From Clostridiales bacterium (GTDB lineage: Bacteria; Bacillota; Clostridia; Saccharofermentanales; Saccharofermentanaceae): a DNA stretch of 64,000 nucleotides. Shown here one piece after another: positions 45,704 through 54,621 of the stretch. The stretch spans positions 1 through 64,000 of the forward strand of contig JAFWLP010000032.1 in NCBI GenBank assembly GCA_017511005.1, read 5' to 3'. Under the pieces are notes generated by a model. That model ran no database searches and was not told the DNA's origin. It worked only from the letters and a program-made list of their open reading frames with translations. Positions within the stretch are counted from its first letter, which is position 1; every line of letters starts with the position of its first letter. A program made the translations under genes and the position numbers.

Positions 45704-46633
45704 ATGCATCGGTTTTGCGGAAAGTGCGGAAGTCCTTTAGGTCCGGAAGGACATTGCCTCAAATGCGGATGGACTCCGCCTTCTCAGGCTGAGAATGGAC
45801 CGGCTGTAAAGCACCGTTTCTGCGGAAAGTGCGGACAGCCGCTTGGCACTGATTCCCGCTGCGCACATTGCGGCTGGATACCTCCCGCGGCAAATTCGCC
45901 GGCAGCTAACACTGCATTTGGTACAACTCAGACTGCTGCCCTGCAAACCAGTAACGCTCTTAAGAAAGCTTCTAAAAAGCAGGCTTCGAAAGCTGCCTCA
46001 GGATCAAAATCAAGAAAGAAGACAACGGTCCTTTTGATCGTCATACCTGTCGCAGTCATACTTACGGGTCTGATAGTGGTATTGGTCCTGAACTTCACCG
46101 GCGTGATACATCTTTTCGGAAGAGGAACGGTTGAGACATTAAAGCGTCCTTCTGCTGAGGAATATCTGTCAGAAATCGGTCAGGTATCAGGCAAAGAACC
46201 TGCGGATAATTTTGACCTCTATTCCGAAGCCGAGGCGTTCAAGGAATTCTCCTCGCGCGGGTTCACGGAAGTTGAGATAGTGACATATTACAATACTGAC
46301 GGAGAGCATATCGGAACGGTTCAGATCTCCGCCGGCAGCAATGAGAAACATCCGTGCTATGAAGCTTTATACAGGACCCCGTCCGGTGTGGTCTGGACCG
46401 TTATCCTGACGGGTGATTCTTTCTATGCGGAGCCGCTTACCTATAAGGCAAATGGCACCTGGGCAACGCCGCACACGGTTTCAGAGTCGGACAGTTATTG
46501 GGTCTATGACGGTGAAGCAAATGCGTTTTTTACCGTGGAACCGGATGACAATTCACTTAAGATCAAGACCGTCGGCAGGATCGATGCGGGAACACTGAAC
46601 GGACTGGATGCCGGAGGGGTGGATGAATTATGA
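45704..46633 (+). CDS. Double zinc-ribbon membrane protein
   Basis: 309 aa. Two near-identical zinc ribbons (HRFCGKCGSPLG...CLKCGW and HRFCGKCGQPLG...CAHCGW) occupy residues 1-58. A Lys/Ser/Ala linker, one transmembrane helix (about 108-133) and an extracellular domain of about 170 residues follow. The ribbons lack partners that would mark a nuclease or polymerase, and this layout is common for uncharacterised clostridial membrane proteins. It overlaps the SGNH esterase gene by 4 nt (ATGA), so the two are coupled. Confidence 0.82.
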   Translation: MHRFCGKCGSPLGPEGHCLKCGWTPPSQAENGPAVKHRFCGKCGQPLGTDSRCAHCGWIPPAANSPAANTAFGTTQTAALQTSNALKKASKKQASKAASGSKSRKKTTVLLIVIPVAVILTGLIVVLVLNFTGVIHLFGRGTVETLKRPSAEEYLSEIGQVSGKEPADNFDLYSEAEAFKEFSSRGFTEVEIVTYYNTDGEHIGTVQISAGSNEKHPCYEALYRTPSGVVWTVILTGDSFYAEPLTYKANGTWATPHTVSESDSYWVYDGEANAFFTVEPDDNSLKIKTVGRIDAGTLNGLDAGGVDEL

Positions 46634-48501
46634 AAATACTGAAGAAGATCTTTGTTGTGATACTCTCGATGAGCGTTCTGGTATCACTCATATCCCAGCC
46701 GGTAATGGCGGATAAGAAGAAAGATGAACTCAAGAGAAAGTACCGTAAGGGAACGAACCTGGTTGCAATAGGCGACTCGTTCTCGTCAGGCGAAGGCTTG
46801 GGAGAATACGGAACCGGACTTAATTATTTCGGACACCGCTCGGATCTGTCATGGCCCGGAAGATTAAAGCTGCCGGGTGCGCAGGGTACCATGCAGGACA
46901 ATAGGAATTCAAAGTTTGTTCTGGCGGCTAATGCCGGTGCCACCACCGAGAATGTCCGCACGACCGGAAACGGGCTTGCTGATGCGGAGACCGGACGTAG
47001 AGTCGGCGAACAGACCAAGACCGTTAAGAATACGAATCTTACCAAACAGGATATTAATCTCCCCGGACAGCTTGATGTTTTCCAAAAAGGACCCATCGCT
47101 GCTGAAGAAGTGGATTATGTTACGATGACCATCGGAGGGAACGATGTTCACTTCGAGGATATAATCGGTGCCGCGGCCATCGGATCAGAAGGAAATTACG
47201 GTCTTACTTTCGATGCCGTTAACAAACAGATAGATAAGTTAAACGAGCCGGGAGGGACGATGGACCAGCTGCGCAACACTTACCGCAGAGTCGCAAAATC
47301 AGCACCGAATGCGACGATCATAGTAGTCGGTTATCCGCCGCTGATCGATCCTACAGGCAAGAACAGCGACGTTTTCAACGAATTGGAGGCGACGGCCATT
47401 AATAATGGTGTTGCAACATTCAACATGGAGATATCCAAGCTTGTCAGAGAGTGTCAGAAGGAAGGCATAAACATTGAATTCGTTGATGTTCAGGATGCTT
47501 TCAAAGGGCATGAAGCGTACTCGGATAAGCCATGGATAAACGAACTTGAATTCACCCGCGATGATGACCTTAATCAGCTTACTCCTATAAGCTCTGCTTC
47601 CATACATCCCAATAATGCCGGCGCTGCCGCTATCGCGAAATGCGTCCAGGAGGTAATCGATAAGAAGGAAGAAGAGAAAGCGAAGAAAAGGAAGGAACTG
47701 GGTCTTGATGAAGACGAGCCTGAAGAGGTAGAGGAATCCGTTACTGAAACCACGGAAGGAACAGATTACAATGGCGATATCATTGATTACGGTTATCCTA
47801 CAGCTGAAGAGATTGCCGGTACATATGCTGACGGATTCTTTTCCGTTACTGATTATGACATACCGCCTGAGGTAATGGAGAAGATCAATAAACAGGCGAA
47901 ATTCTACGGAAAACTTATAGGATGCGATGATGATCAGCTCGATGGGTGTGAGGTTGATGAAGATGATATCTCAGTAAGTGATGCCGAGTATCCTTTTATC
48001 CTCGAAAAGAGCGGACGGAACACGTTCACTTTTAACTGTCCCAAGCTTGGAAAAACAACTGCCACATATGATCCCTTAACGGGAACACTCAGTGTAGATC
48101 CGATTGAAACAAACGATAAGGGTGCCAAAGCCGTTATAAGTTTCAATCTGCATTGTTACTACACGGATGAAACACGGTCTGGCGTGATAATAAGCGGCAC
48201 TGCGTCTTTTGATTTCAAAGGCGATTACAAGGGTATGTATTTTGACGGCAATTTTGCCGGCAGCAAAGATCTGCCTTACCGCGAAGACGTAACCGAATCC
48301 GAGGAATGGGGTGATGGCTTCGATGCGGATTGGGGTGATGGTGAACAGGACTGGGATCCTGATCTCTGGGACCAGTGGGAGAACGGTGAAGACGGCAGTA
48401 GTGATGACTGGAGCGGATTCGATGATGACGGGGACTCCGGCGGAGGCGACCAGGACTGGGATCCCGAACTCTGGAATGAGTGGGAGAATGGTGAAGTCTG
48501 A
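46630..48501 (+). CDS. Secreted SGNH/GDSL esterase with acidic Trp-rich tail
   Basis: 623 aa. Signal peptide (about 1-27, cut after VMA). The SGNH hydrolase domain (about 38-345) shows block I IGDSFSSGEG with the nucleophile Ser, block III GGND, and the catalytic His in SIHPNNAG; the SSGEG spelling is typical of SEST-like lipases. A charged Lys/Glu linker (about 347-385), a beta domain of about 150 residues, and an extraordinary acidic tail rich in Asp, Glu, Gly and Trp (about 555-623) follow. The tail contains two 16-residue repeats. It probably removes ester groups from a surface or dietary glycan or lipid. Translationally coupled to the upstream zinc-ribbon gene. Confidence 0.88.
   Translation: MKILKKIFVVILSMSVLVSLISQPVMADKKKDELKRKYRKGTNLVAIGDSFSSGEGLGEYGTGLNYFGHRSDLSWPGRLKLPGAQGTMQDNRNSKFVLAANAGATTENVRTTGNGLADAETGRRVGEQTKTVKNTNLTKQDINLPGQLDVFQKGPIAAEEVDYVTMTIGGNDVHFEDIIGAAAIGSEGNYGLTFDAVNKQIDKLNEPGGTMDQLRNTYRRVAKSAPNATIIVVGYPPLIDPTGKNSDVFNELEATAINNGVATFNMEISKLVRECQKEGINIEFVDVQDAFKGHEAYSDKPWINELEFTRDDDLNQLTPISSASIHPNNAGAAAIAKCVQEVIDKKEEEKAKKRKELGLDEDEPEEVEESVTETTEGTDYNGDIIDYGYPTAEEIAGTYADGFFSVTDYDIPPEVMEKINKQAKFYGKLIGCDDDQLDGCEVDEDDISVSDAEYPFILEKSGRNTFTFNCPKLGKTTATYDPLTGTLSVDPIETNDKGAKAVISFNLHCYYTDETRSGVIISGTASFDFKGDYKGMYFDGNFAGSKDLPYREDVTESEEWGDGFDADWGDGEQDWDPDLWDQWENGEDGSSDDWSGFDDDGDSGGGDQDWDPELWNEWENGEV
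48343..48495 (+). repeat. 48-bp direct repeat encoding the esterase tail
   Basis: Copies at 48343-48390 and 48448-48495 differ at only a few positions and encode QDWDP[DE]LW...WENGE. The spacer is Gly/Asp/Ser-rich. Confidence 0.85.
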
Positions 48502-48513
48502 GTTGCTGGTTGA

Positions 48514-48541
48514 GAGGCTGTCCCGAAAATGAGGCAGCCTC
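48514..48541 (+). terminator. Hairpin after the esterase gene
   Basis: GAGGCTG (48514-48520) and CAGCCTC (48535-48541), loop of 14. No T-run follows, so termination is uncertain; it separates the esterase from the next promoter. Confidence 0.45.
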
Positions 48542-48546
48542 AAATA

Positions 48547-48574
48547 TTTACAAACGACGCCCATGCTATATAAT
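48547..48574 (+). promoter_or_regulatory. Promoter of the Gly/His-rich triplet operon
   Basis: TTTACA (48547-48552), 16-bp spacer, TATAAT (48569-48574); start of transcription about 28 nt before the first gene. Confidence 0.7.
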
Positions 48575-48607
48575 CAAATAAATTTGCTGTTTTAAAGGGG
48601 ATAGATA

Positions 48608-49612
48608 ATGGCTAGAGGCGGATTTCACGGCGGGGGATTCCATACCGGCGGGTTTCACGGAGGCGGTTTCCGTGGAGGTGGTTTTCATGGAGGTTTTCGC
48701 GGCGGCTATCATGGCGGTCACTATCACGGCGGAGGTTTCCGCAGCGGCGGTGACGATGATGAACTTTTTTCCGCATACCGCTTCGTTGCCACTCTGATCG
48801 TAGCCGGAGGATTGATCCTGTTCTTCTTGTTGGATAAAGTCTTTGACGGCAGGATACCGGGACTGGATTACATTAATTCAGGCATCTTTGTCGTTTGCGG
48901 CTTTATCTGCGGATACATACTTGAACAGTATAGAAGGACCGAGGTCCTGAATGATTTCAGGAAAGGCGGATTGCCTTCTGGCAACGTGTGGAACGGTGAC
49001 AGCCCCAATTTCAGGATCGGCAATTATCAGACCTGGTACGACACGTACAGAAACCATTACTGCATCTGTTTTTACGAGAAGGAATTCGGGGAGGAGAATG
49101 CCCGCAAAGTAAAAGAAACGATGGACAGGACTCCGAAGATCCTCTGGATCAATATGCTCGTCTGGCCGGTACTTGGCATTGTTTTCTTTGTAACCACTTT
49201 CTTCTTTTATGAACTCGTCATTCCGGTTTTCGAGAACATGGTAATGACCGATGAGGCGTTCGCATTCATAGACGGATTCATCTTCTATCTGCCTTCGATA
49301 CTTACGCTGCTTTGTTCCGTTGCGGGCGTGATCATCATAAAGGTAAGGGACAATCTCCTGTACAAGTGCGCGTCAAGGGTCGTTAACGACAACATCGCGG
49401 CTGAGGAGAGAATGAAGACAGAGAGCATCATCGCTTCAAAACTCAGCAGCAAATGGTACTATAATAAGTGTCCGAACTGCGGAGCGGATGCTTCGCGCGT
49501 TCTCAGGATATGTACATGCTGCGGAGCTTCACTGGAAGTTCAGTCTTTTGAGAGCGGTCTGTCGGGCGCGATACACCGCATCACACGGGAAGCTGAGGAT
49601 AAGGACAGCTAA
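48608..49612 (+). CDS. Gly/His-rich N-terminus membrane protein with C-terminal zinc ribbon (copy 1)
   Basis: 334 aa. Residues 1-50 are almost only Gly, His, Phe and Arg (GGFHGGGF-type repeats). Two helices (about 58-80, 92-110), a polar loop, two more helices (about 182-208, 222-250) and a cytoplasmic C-terminus follow. The C-terminus carries a zinc ribbon (CPNCG...CTCCG, about 292-316). The His-rich start could bind metal ions or resemble glycine-rich RNA/protein contact tracts. AAGGGG precedes the ATG. First of three consecutive paralogues; 12 bp before the second. No family recognised. Confidence 0.82.
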   Translation: MARGGFHGGGFHTGGFHGGGFRGGGFHGGFRGGYHGGHYHGGGFRSGGDDDELFSAYRFVATLIVAGGLILFFLLDKVFDGRIPGLDYINSGIFVVCGFICGYILEQYRRTEVLNDFRKGGLPSGNVWNGDSPNFRIGNYQTWYDTYRNHYCICFYEKEFGEENARKVKETMDRTPKILWINMLVWPVLGIVFFVTTFFFYELVIPVFENMVMTDEAFAFIDGFIFYLPSILTLLCSVAGVIIIKVRDNLLYKCASRVVNDNIAAEERMKTESIIASKLSSKWYYNKCPNCGADASRVLRICTCCGASLEVQSFESGLSGAIHRITREAEDKDS

Positions 49613-49624
49613 AGGGGATAGGAT

Positions 49625-50749
49625 ATGGCAAGAGGAGGATTTCACGGAGGAGGATTCCATACCGGCGGGTTTCACAGCGGCGGAGGCGGCTTTAGAGGAG
49701 GTTTCTCAGGAGGCGGCTTTAGAGGTGGCGGAGGTTCGCACGGCGGCTTTAGCGGCGGCGGTGGTTATCACGGCGGAGGAAGCCGCCACAGTGGCGGCAG
49801 TTTCTTCCGTGGCGGTGGAAGATACGGCGGAGACGACGGCGAATATGAGAGTGAGGTCTTTGGCCTCATGATCGGCGTTGCTCTCATATCGATCATTTTC
49901 GTAATCGCAATCATATGTTTTCTTGTTAAGCTGATCGCTGAGGGTGAGGTCCCTGGACTCAACTTTGTTAATCTCGGAATTTTCTGTGTCAGCGGTTTTA
50001 TCCATGTAATCGCGCTTATCCCGTACGAGAGGACATCCGATCTTAAGGGAATCGAGACTGCGGATCTGAACCGGTTCGGAGGGAGGGTTTGGAATGCAAA
50101 AGGTTCCCGTCCGTCCGGCGCGAAAGGCAATAAATATACATGGGTATCGAAAACAGATAACAGATACTGCATCTCCTTTTTTGACAAGGGATACGGTCCG
50201 GCAAATGCTGAGAAAGTCCGTGAGACCATTCTCAGGACACCGCGGGTGATCTGGATGAATCCTTTCAGGTGGCTTCTCTTCTCGGGAATCTGTTGTGTCG
50301 TGAATCTCTTCTTCTACGAGATGGTGATGCCGGTTTTCGAGAACATGATAATGACCGATTTTGCATTCGCTTTCATTGATGTTTTTGTGTTCTATTTCAT
50401 GTCGGTCTTATCGCTCCTTTTATCGGTTGCAAATCTTGTCACCGTAAGGCTCAAGGACAAAATACTGCATGAGTGCGCGCTCAGGATCGTTGAAGATAAT
50501 TTCGCAAATGAAGAGCGTATGGAGACTGAAGAGTTAATTGATTCCATGCTGAGCGGAAAGTGGTACTACAATTTCTGCCCCAACTGCGGAGCACCGGCAT
50601 CACGTGCCCTCAAGTCCTGCTCGAGCTGCGGTACATCTCTGGAGGTCCTGTCTTTTGACGGAGGCATTCCCGGTTCGGTTCATCGCATATCCGTTAATCC
50701 CGCAGCAGAGAAAAACGCAACTGATACTCACGCGGAGAAGAAAGGCTGA
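49625..50749 (+). CDS. Gly/His-rich N-terminus membrane protein with C-terminal zinc ribbon (copy 2)
   Basis: 374 aa paralogue of the preceding protein. The Gly/His/Ser/Arg-rich N-terminus is longer (about 70 residues). It has the same pattern of two plus two helices, the shared block FFYEMVMPVFENMIMTD, and a C-terminal zinc ribbon (CPNCGAPASRALKSCSSCG). The first 20 residues are nearly identical to copy 1, which points to tandem duplication with later divergence of the loops. It is separated from copy 1 by 12 bp and from copy 3 by 2 bp, so all three share a transcript. Confidence 0.82.
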   Translation: MARGGFHGGGFHTGGFHSGGGGFRGGFSGGGFRGGGGSHGGFSGGGGYHGGGSRHSGGSFFRGGGRYGGDDGEYESEVFGLMIGVALISIIFVIAIICFLVKLIAEGEVPGLNFVNLGIFCVSGFIHVIALIPYERTSDLKGIETADLNRFGGRVWNAKGSRPSGAKGNKYTWVSKTDNRYCISFFDKGYGPANAEKVRETILRTPRVIWMNPFRWLLFSGICCVVNLFFYEMVMPVFENMIMTDFAFAFIDVFVFYFMSVLSLLLSVANLVTVRLKDKILHECALRIVEDNFANEERMETEELIDSMLSGKWYYNFCPNCGAPASRALKSCSSCGTSLEVLSFDGGIPGSVHRISVNPAAEKNATDTHAEKKG

Positions 50750-50751
50750 CC

Positions 50752-51195
50752 ATGGAAAAGTTATTCAGACACTCACTCCCGGTAGGCATAGCCGGCATAG
50801 TCGTAAACATATTCCTGTTCGTGACCAACCTGTACTATGAACTTGTCGTTCCTGTCATCGAGAACTCAAGTCTCGAGGGCGCCGTATTCCATTTCCTCGA
50901 TGCCCTGATATTCTACACGCCGGTAATATTCATGGTGCTTTTTGCCGCGTATATCGTTGCCGGACAGCTATACATGAAGAAGTTCCATGTCAGGAAAGAG
51001 GTTACCGAGACCGAGAAGCTCATGGTTAAGAATGCTGCCGTTCAGGAAGCACTCAACGAGAAGGCTGAATTCCTCAAATATGAGTACTATACCAACTGTC
51101 CGAACTGCGGATCGGTAAGAGTCGAGAATACCAGTGTCTGTTCCTTCTGCGGCGCATCGCTGGTTATCAGAAAACGTGATGAGGAAAGCAACTGA
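50752..51195 (+). CDS. Short paralogue: two-helix zinc-ribbon membrane protein (copy 3)
   Basis: 147 aa, corresponding to only the C-terminal half of copies 1 and 2. It has two helices (about 10-32 and 46-70) with the related sequence NLYYELVVPVIENSS, a polar helix and a zinc ribbon (CPNCGSVRVENTSVCSFCG, about 119-137). The Gly/His tract and first helix pair are absent. It begins 2 bp after copy 2 with its own start and AAAGG site, so it is a distinct short gene and not a frameshifted remnant. Confidence 0.8.
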   Translation: MEKLFRHSLPVGIAGIVVNIFLFVTNLYYELVVPVIENSSLEGAVFHFLDALIFYTPVIFMVLFAAYIVAGQLYMKKFHVRKEVTETEKLMVKNAAVQEALNEKAEFLKYEYYTNCPNCGSVRVENTSVCSFCGASLVIRKRDEESN

Positions 51196-51540
51196 GATCT
51201 GCGATGTTGTTAAGCTAAGAATTTGCGGGTACGCTCAATAAGACGTAATGGTACGCAGATCGTGCGGAATGAACTTACAAAAAGCGGTTCACGGACCTTC
51301 CGTTATGAACCTTCAATAAATTGGTACGCAGTTTGTCAACTGAATCCGGAAAAAAGTTTCCTTTCTGGTTGCCTTTTGCCGAAAGTCAACTGATTTGTCA
51401 ACCCAAACGGCAGGCTCAGTTGCTTTTTCCGGGACCGGCTTTTTTCAAGGCTGTCATATTATTTGTCTGTCCCCGAAAACTCATATATTTGTACGTGCCG
51501 CTTCCGGTGATGAACGAAATGGCCTGATCCGAAAGCCTTC
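51196..51540. other. Gene-free spacer between zinc-ribbon operon and metH
   Basis: 345 bp with no credible gene; a 68-codon frame at 51321-51527 begins at TTG without a ribosome site. It holds repeated words: GGTACGC three times (51227-51236 region, 51251 and 51325 regions) and GTCAAC three times within 51335-51410. No clear terminator. It may be decayed coding sequence. Confidence 0.4.
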
Positions 51541-53940
51541 TTAACCTTCGAAAACCGAATCGCAGTATCTTACCGTAGCCATTGCATCTTTTGCGTAGGC
51601 ATCCGCGCCGATCTTGTCGGCGTATTCAGGCGTCATTACTGCACCGCCGACAACGACTTTGGTGTCAGGTTTGCGCTTGCGCAACTGCCCGATCGTCTCT
51701 TCCATGGATGCAACCGTAGTTGTCATAAGAGCGGAGAGACCGACTACGCGGATGTTGTTCTCTATCGCGCAGTCCACGATAACTTCGGGCGGCACGTCCT
51801 TGCCCAGATCGATCACGTCATAGCCGTAGTTCTCGAGCATGACTTTTACTATGTTCTTTCCGATGTCGTGGATGTCGCCTTTTACGGTTGCGAGGATGAC
51901 CTGTCCTTTGGTGACCCTGGGCTTGTCTGCCATCGCTTCCTTGACGACTGCGAAAGCGGCTTTGGCGGCGTCGGCGCTCATGAGGAGCTGGGGGAGGAAG
52001 ACTGTTCCGGCTTCGAAGCTTTTGCCTACGCGGTCAAGAGCGGGGATCAGTTCCGAATCTATTATCTCAAGGGAGTCCCTTCCGGAAGCCAGGGCTTCTT
52101 TCATTGCTTCAGAAGCGCGTCCGGTGACGCCTCGCTCGATTGCCTCAGCCAGTGACAGTACTGTGCCGGAAGATGCGGCAGATGTCTTTGAACCTGAGGA
52201 AGAAGCAGCGGTTCCTGCCACGTAATCTTTGTATGCGCTGATGTATTCCGAGAGATTAGGATCAAGGTCCATAAGCGCGTTGAAAGATCTGTAGGAAGCC
52301 ATCATGGGTCCGTTGCAGGGGTTGATGATCGCGCAGGACAGACCGTTCTGCATTGCCATCGTAAGGAAGTGCGAATTGACGAGTTCGCGTGCGGGAAGAC
52401 CGAAAGAGATATTGGATACACCGAGAATCGAATGACCTGAGAATTCATCCCTTACGCGTCTGACGGTGTCGAGAGTCGCGATGGCGGATCTGTGGTCGGA
52501 TGATATTGTCATTGCGAGTCCGTCGATGACGATATCCTTTCTGGGGATGCCGTAACGGTCTGCGGCTTCATAGATGCGCTTAGCGATCGCGATCCTTCCG
52601 TCCGAGTCTTCGGGAATGCCGTCCTCATCAAGAGGAAGCGCCACGAGGACACCGCCGTATTTCGCGACGAGGGGCATGACCGCCTTGATGTTCTCCTCCT
52701 TGCCGTTTACGGAGTTGATCATTGGCTTGCCGTTATAGATGCGCATTCCGCGCTCGAGAGCTTCAATGTTTGTTGTGTCTATCTGCAGGGGCAGGTTGGT
52801 GACCGACTGTATCTTCAGGATGACGCTTTCCATCATGGAAGGCTCATCGATCTCAGGCAGTCCGACATTGACGTCGAGCACATCGGCACCTGCCTCTTCC
52901 TGCTTCAGGGCTTCCGTCAGGATGTAATCTATATTGTTGTCCCTTAATGCCTGCTGGAGTTTTTTCTTTCCTGTCGGATTGATGCGCTCGCCGACTATTA
53001 CGGGCTTGATGCCGATCTTTACGCAGTCTGCGAAACTGGTTACGTAAGTATCGTTCTTTTCGAACGGCGCGGTGAAGGGAAGAACCTTTACTTTCCCGAT
53101 CATGGCCTTGATGTGGGCCGGTGTCGTTCCACAACAGCCGCCCATGACATGAACGCCGAGCTTTGCGATCTGTTCCATGACTTCGGAGAAATCTTCGGGA
53201 TCGACATCATAAACCGTGGCACCGTTTTCGGTACGGGGAAGTCCCGCGTTGGGATTGACGACGATAGGGAGAGAGCAACATTTTACAAGACGCTCCGCAA
53301 TCGGAAGCATCTGCTTAGGACCGAATCCGCAGTTGATGCCGATCGCATCGACCTTAAGACCTTCGAGCATGGCTACCGTGCCTTCGACGTTGCCGCCCGT
53401 AAGGAGCTTTCCCTGTTCGTCATAGACCATCGTGACGATTACGGGCAGATCGCACACCTCATGGGCTGCGATGACTGCGGCTTTTGCCTCATATGAGTCA
53501 CTCATCGTTTCTATGAGGACGAGGTCGCCTCCGGCCTCATATCCGGCTTTTATTATTTCCGCGAAAACGCTGACAGCCTCATTGAATGCCAGATCGCCCA
53601 TGGGTTCAAGGAGCTTGCCCGTCGGACCAACGTCGATGGCGACGTATGCATCGTCTTCGCGGCCTGCTTCTTTTCGGGCTTCCTGACAGAGCCTGACGGC
53701 CGCTGTCACGATCTCAGGTACATTATCGAACTTGAATCTGTTGGCACCGAAAGTGTTTGTATTTACGATGTTTGAACCGACGTCGAAATAACCCTTGTTA
53801 AGGGCTTTGATGTCTCCGGGTCTGGTAAGGTTCCAGAGTTCGGGTAGCTCGCCTCCCTTAAGTCCCATGCCCTGAAGGATGGAACCCGTGCCTCCGTCGC
53901 AAAACAGCCATTCTTTTCCGAGTCTTTCGCGCAAACCCAT
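51541..53940 (-). CDS. metH: Cobalamin-dependent methionine synthase MetH, lacking activation domain
   Basis: 799 aa. Order: homocysteine-binding barrel (about 1-290, zinc Cys in GINCGFG and GGCCGTTP), pterin/methyl-THF barrel (about 310-570, GERINPTGKKKL), B12 cap helices and B12-binding Rossmann domain (about 590-799) with the His ligand in GDIHDIGKN and the LSALMTTT loop. It transfers a methyl group from 5-methyl-THF to homocysteine via cobalamin. The AdoMet-binding activation domain of the 1,200-aa enzyme is missing but is supplied by the gene 3 bp upstream. A 14-residue Ser/Ala insert with Gly lies before the cap. AAGGAA precedes the ATG. Confidence 0.96.
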   Translation of the reverse strand: MGLRERLGKEWLFCDGGTGSILQGMGLKGGELPELWNLTRPGDIKALNKGYFDVGSNIVNTNTFGANRFKFDNVPEIVTAAVRLCQEARKEAGREDDAYVAIDVGPTGKLLEPMGDLAFNEAVSVFAEIIKAGYEAGGDLVLIETMSDSYEAKAAVIAAHEVCDLPVIVTMVYDEQGKLLTGGNVEGTVAMLEGLKVDAIGINCGFGPKQMLPIAERLVKCCSLPIVVNPNAGLPRTENGATVYDVDPEDFSEVMEQIAKLGVHVMGGCCGTTPAHIKAMIGKVKVLPFTAPFEKNDTYVTSFADCVKIGIKPVIVGERINPTGKKKLQQALRDNNIDYILTEALKQEEAGADVLDVNVGLPEIDEPSMMESVILKIQSVTNLPLQIDTTNIEALERGMRIYNGKPMINSVNGKEENIKAVMPLVAKYGGVLVALPLDEDGIPEDSDGRIAIAKRIYEAADRYGIPRKDIVIDGLAMTISSDHRSAIATLDTVRRVRDEFSGHSILGVSNISFGLPARELVNSHFLTMAMQNGLSCAIINPCNGPMMASYRSFNALMDLDPNLSEYISAYKDYVAGTAASSSGSKTSAASSGTVLSLAEAIERGVTGRASEAMKEALASGRDSLEIIDSELIPALDRVGKSFEAGTVFLPQLLMSADAAKAAFAVVKEAMADKPRVTKGQVILATVKGDIHDIGKNIVKVMLENYGYDVIDLGKDVPPEVIVDCAIENNIRVVGLSALMTTTVASMEETIGQLRKRKPDTKVVVGGAVMTPEYADKIGADAYAKDAMATVRYCDSVFEG

Positions 53941-53943
53941 TTG

Positions 53944-54621
53944 TCAATTCCTTTCTCTTGAGAACTCGCAGGTATCATGCCTGTTGCAGCAGGAACATCC
54001 GGAGCATCCGGTCTTTTCCCTGTTGATGCCTATGCCGATTATAGCGGTGACGGATTTTGTCGGAACCATAAAGAGCGAATCGGTAAGCTCAATGCCGGTA
54101 TGTTTTGTGATATCAAGAAGTCTGAACCAGTCTTTCTGGTGATCGAGCTTCAGATCTCCGTAGCCGGGCGAGAACCTGGGGCGGAGGAAGAGTCCTCTTG
54201 CTTCATAAGATTTCTTCAGTTTTTCGTTGTAATCGTCGAGAAAAGCCTCGATCGCCGCAGCTCCGGCCGCCTGGTATATCGAGGCATCGGCAGCTGAAGT
54301 GACGCTTGCCCTTCTGACGAGCATATCGCAAGCGGGACCGATGGTCGCCGCGAGAAGGAGAGCTCCGCAGCAGCCGTTAAGGTTTCTTACAAGACCTTCG
54401 GATTCCAAAGTCATATCTTCATTTCCCGCATGAATGACAACGGACTTCTCCAGGACGGTAATGCGGTATTCTTTTGAGATAATGCGCGGATGGGACTGCA
54501 CGCCTACCTGATCTATGGCTTTGCCGATCCTGGCCTGCATCTCCGGCGTGATATCCGCGATGCCGTGATATCCCATGTATCTCTGTACTTCTTTTTCAGG
54601 TATTACGACTTCCAGAGGCAT
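53944..54621 (-). CDS. Separate MetH activation-domain protein
   Basis: 225 aa, homologous to the C-terminal reactivation domain of MetH (binds AdoMet to re-methylate oxidised cobalamin). The RxSPGYGDLKL block, part of the AdoMet site, is present as RFSPGYGDLKL. The C-terminus carries a Cys cluster (GCSGCSCCNRHDTC), common in stand-alone versions. It lies between metF and metH; its ATG overlaps the metF stop by 1 nt (TAATG), so expression is coupled. Confidence 0.88.
   Translation of the reverse strand: MPLEVVIPEKEVQRYMGYHGIADITPEMQARIGKAIDQVGVQSHPRIISKEYRITVLEKSVVIHAGNEDMTLESEGLVRNLNGCCGALLLAATIGPACDMLVRRASVTSAADASIYQAAGAAAIEAFLDDYNEKLKKSYEARGLFLRPRFSPGYGDLKLDHQKDWFRLLDITKHTGIELTDSLFMVPTKSVTAIIGIGINREKTGCSGCSCCNRHDTCEFSRERN

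Noticed and set aside
50752..51195. Third paralogue as a frameshifted fragment of copy 2
   Set aside because: It has its own ATG, ribosome site and complete helix-plus-ribbon unit, and copy 2 already has a full C-terminus.
51321..51527. 68-codon frame in the spacer before metH
   Set aside because: TTG start without a ribosome site and no coherent protein pattern.
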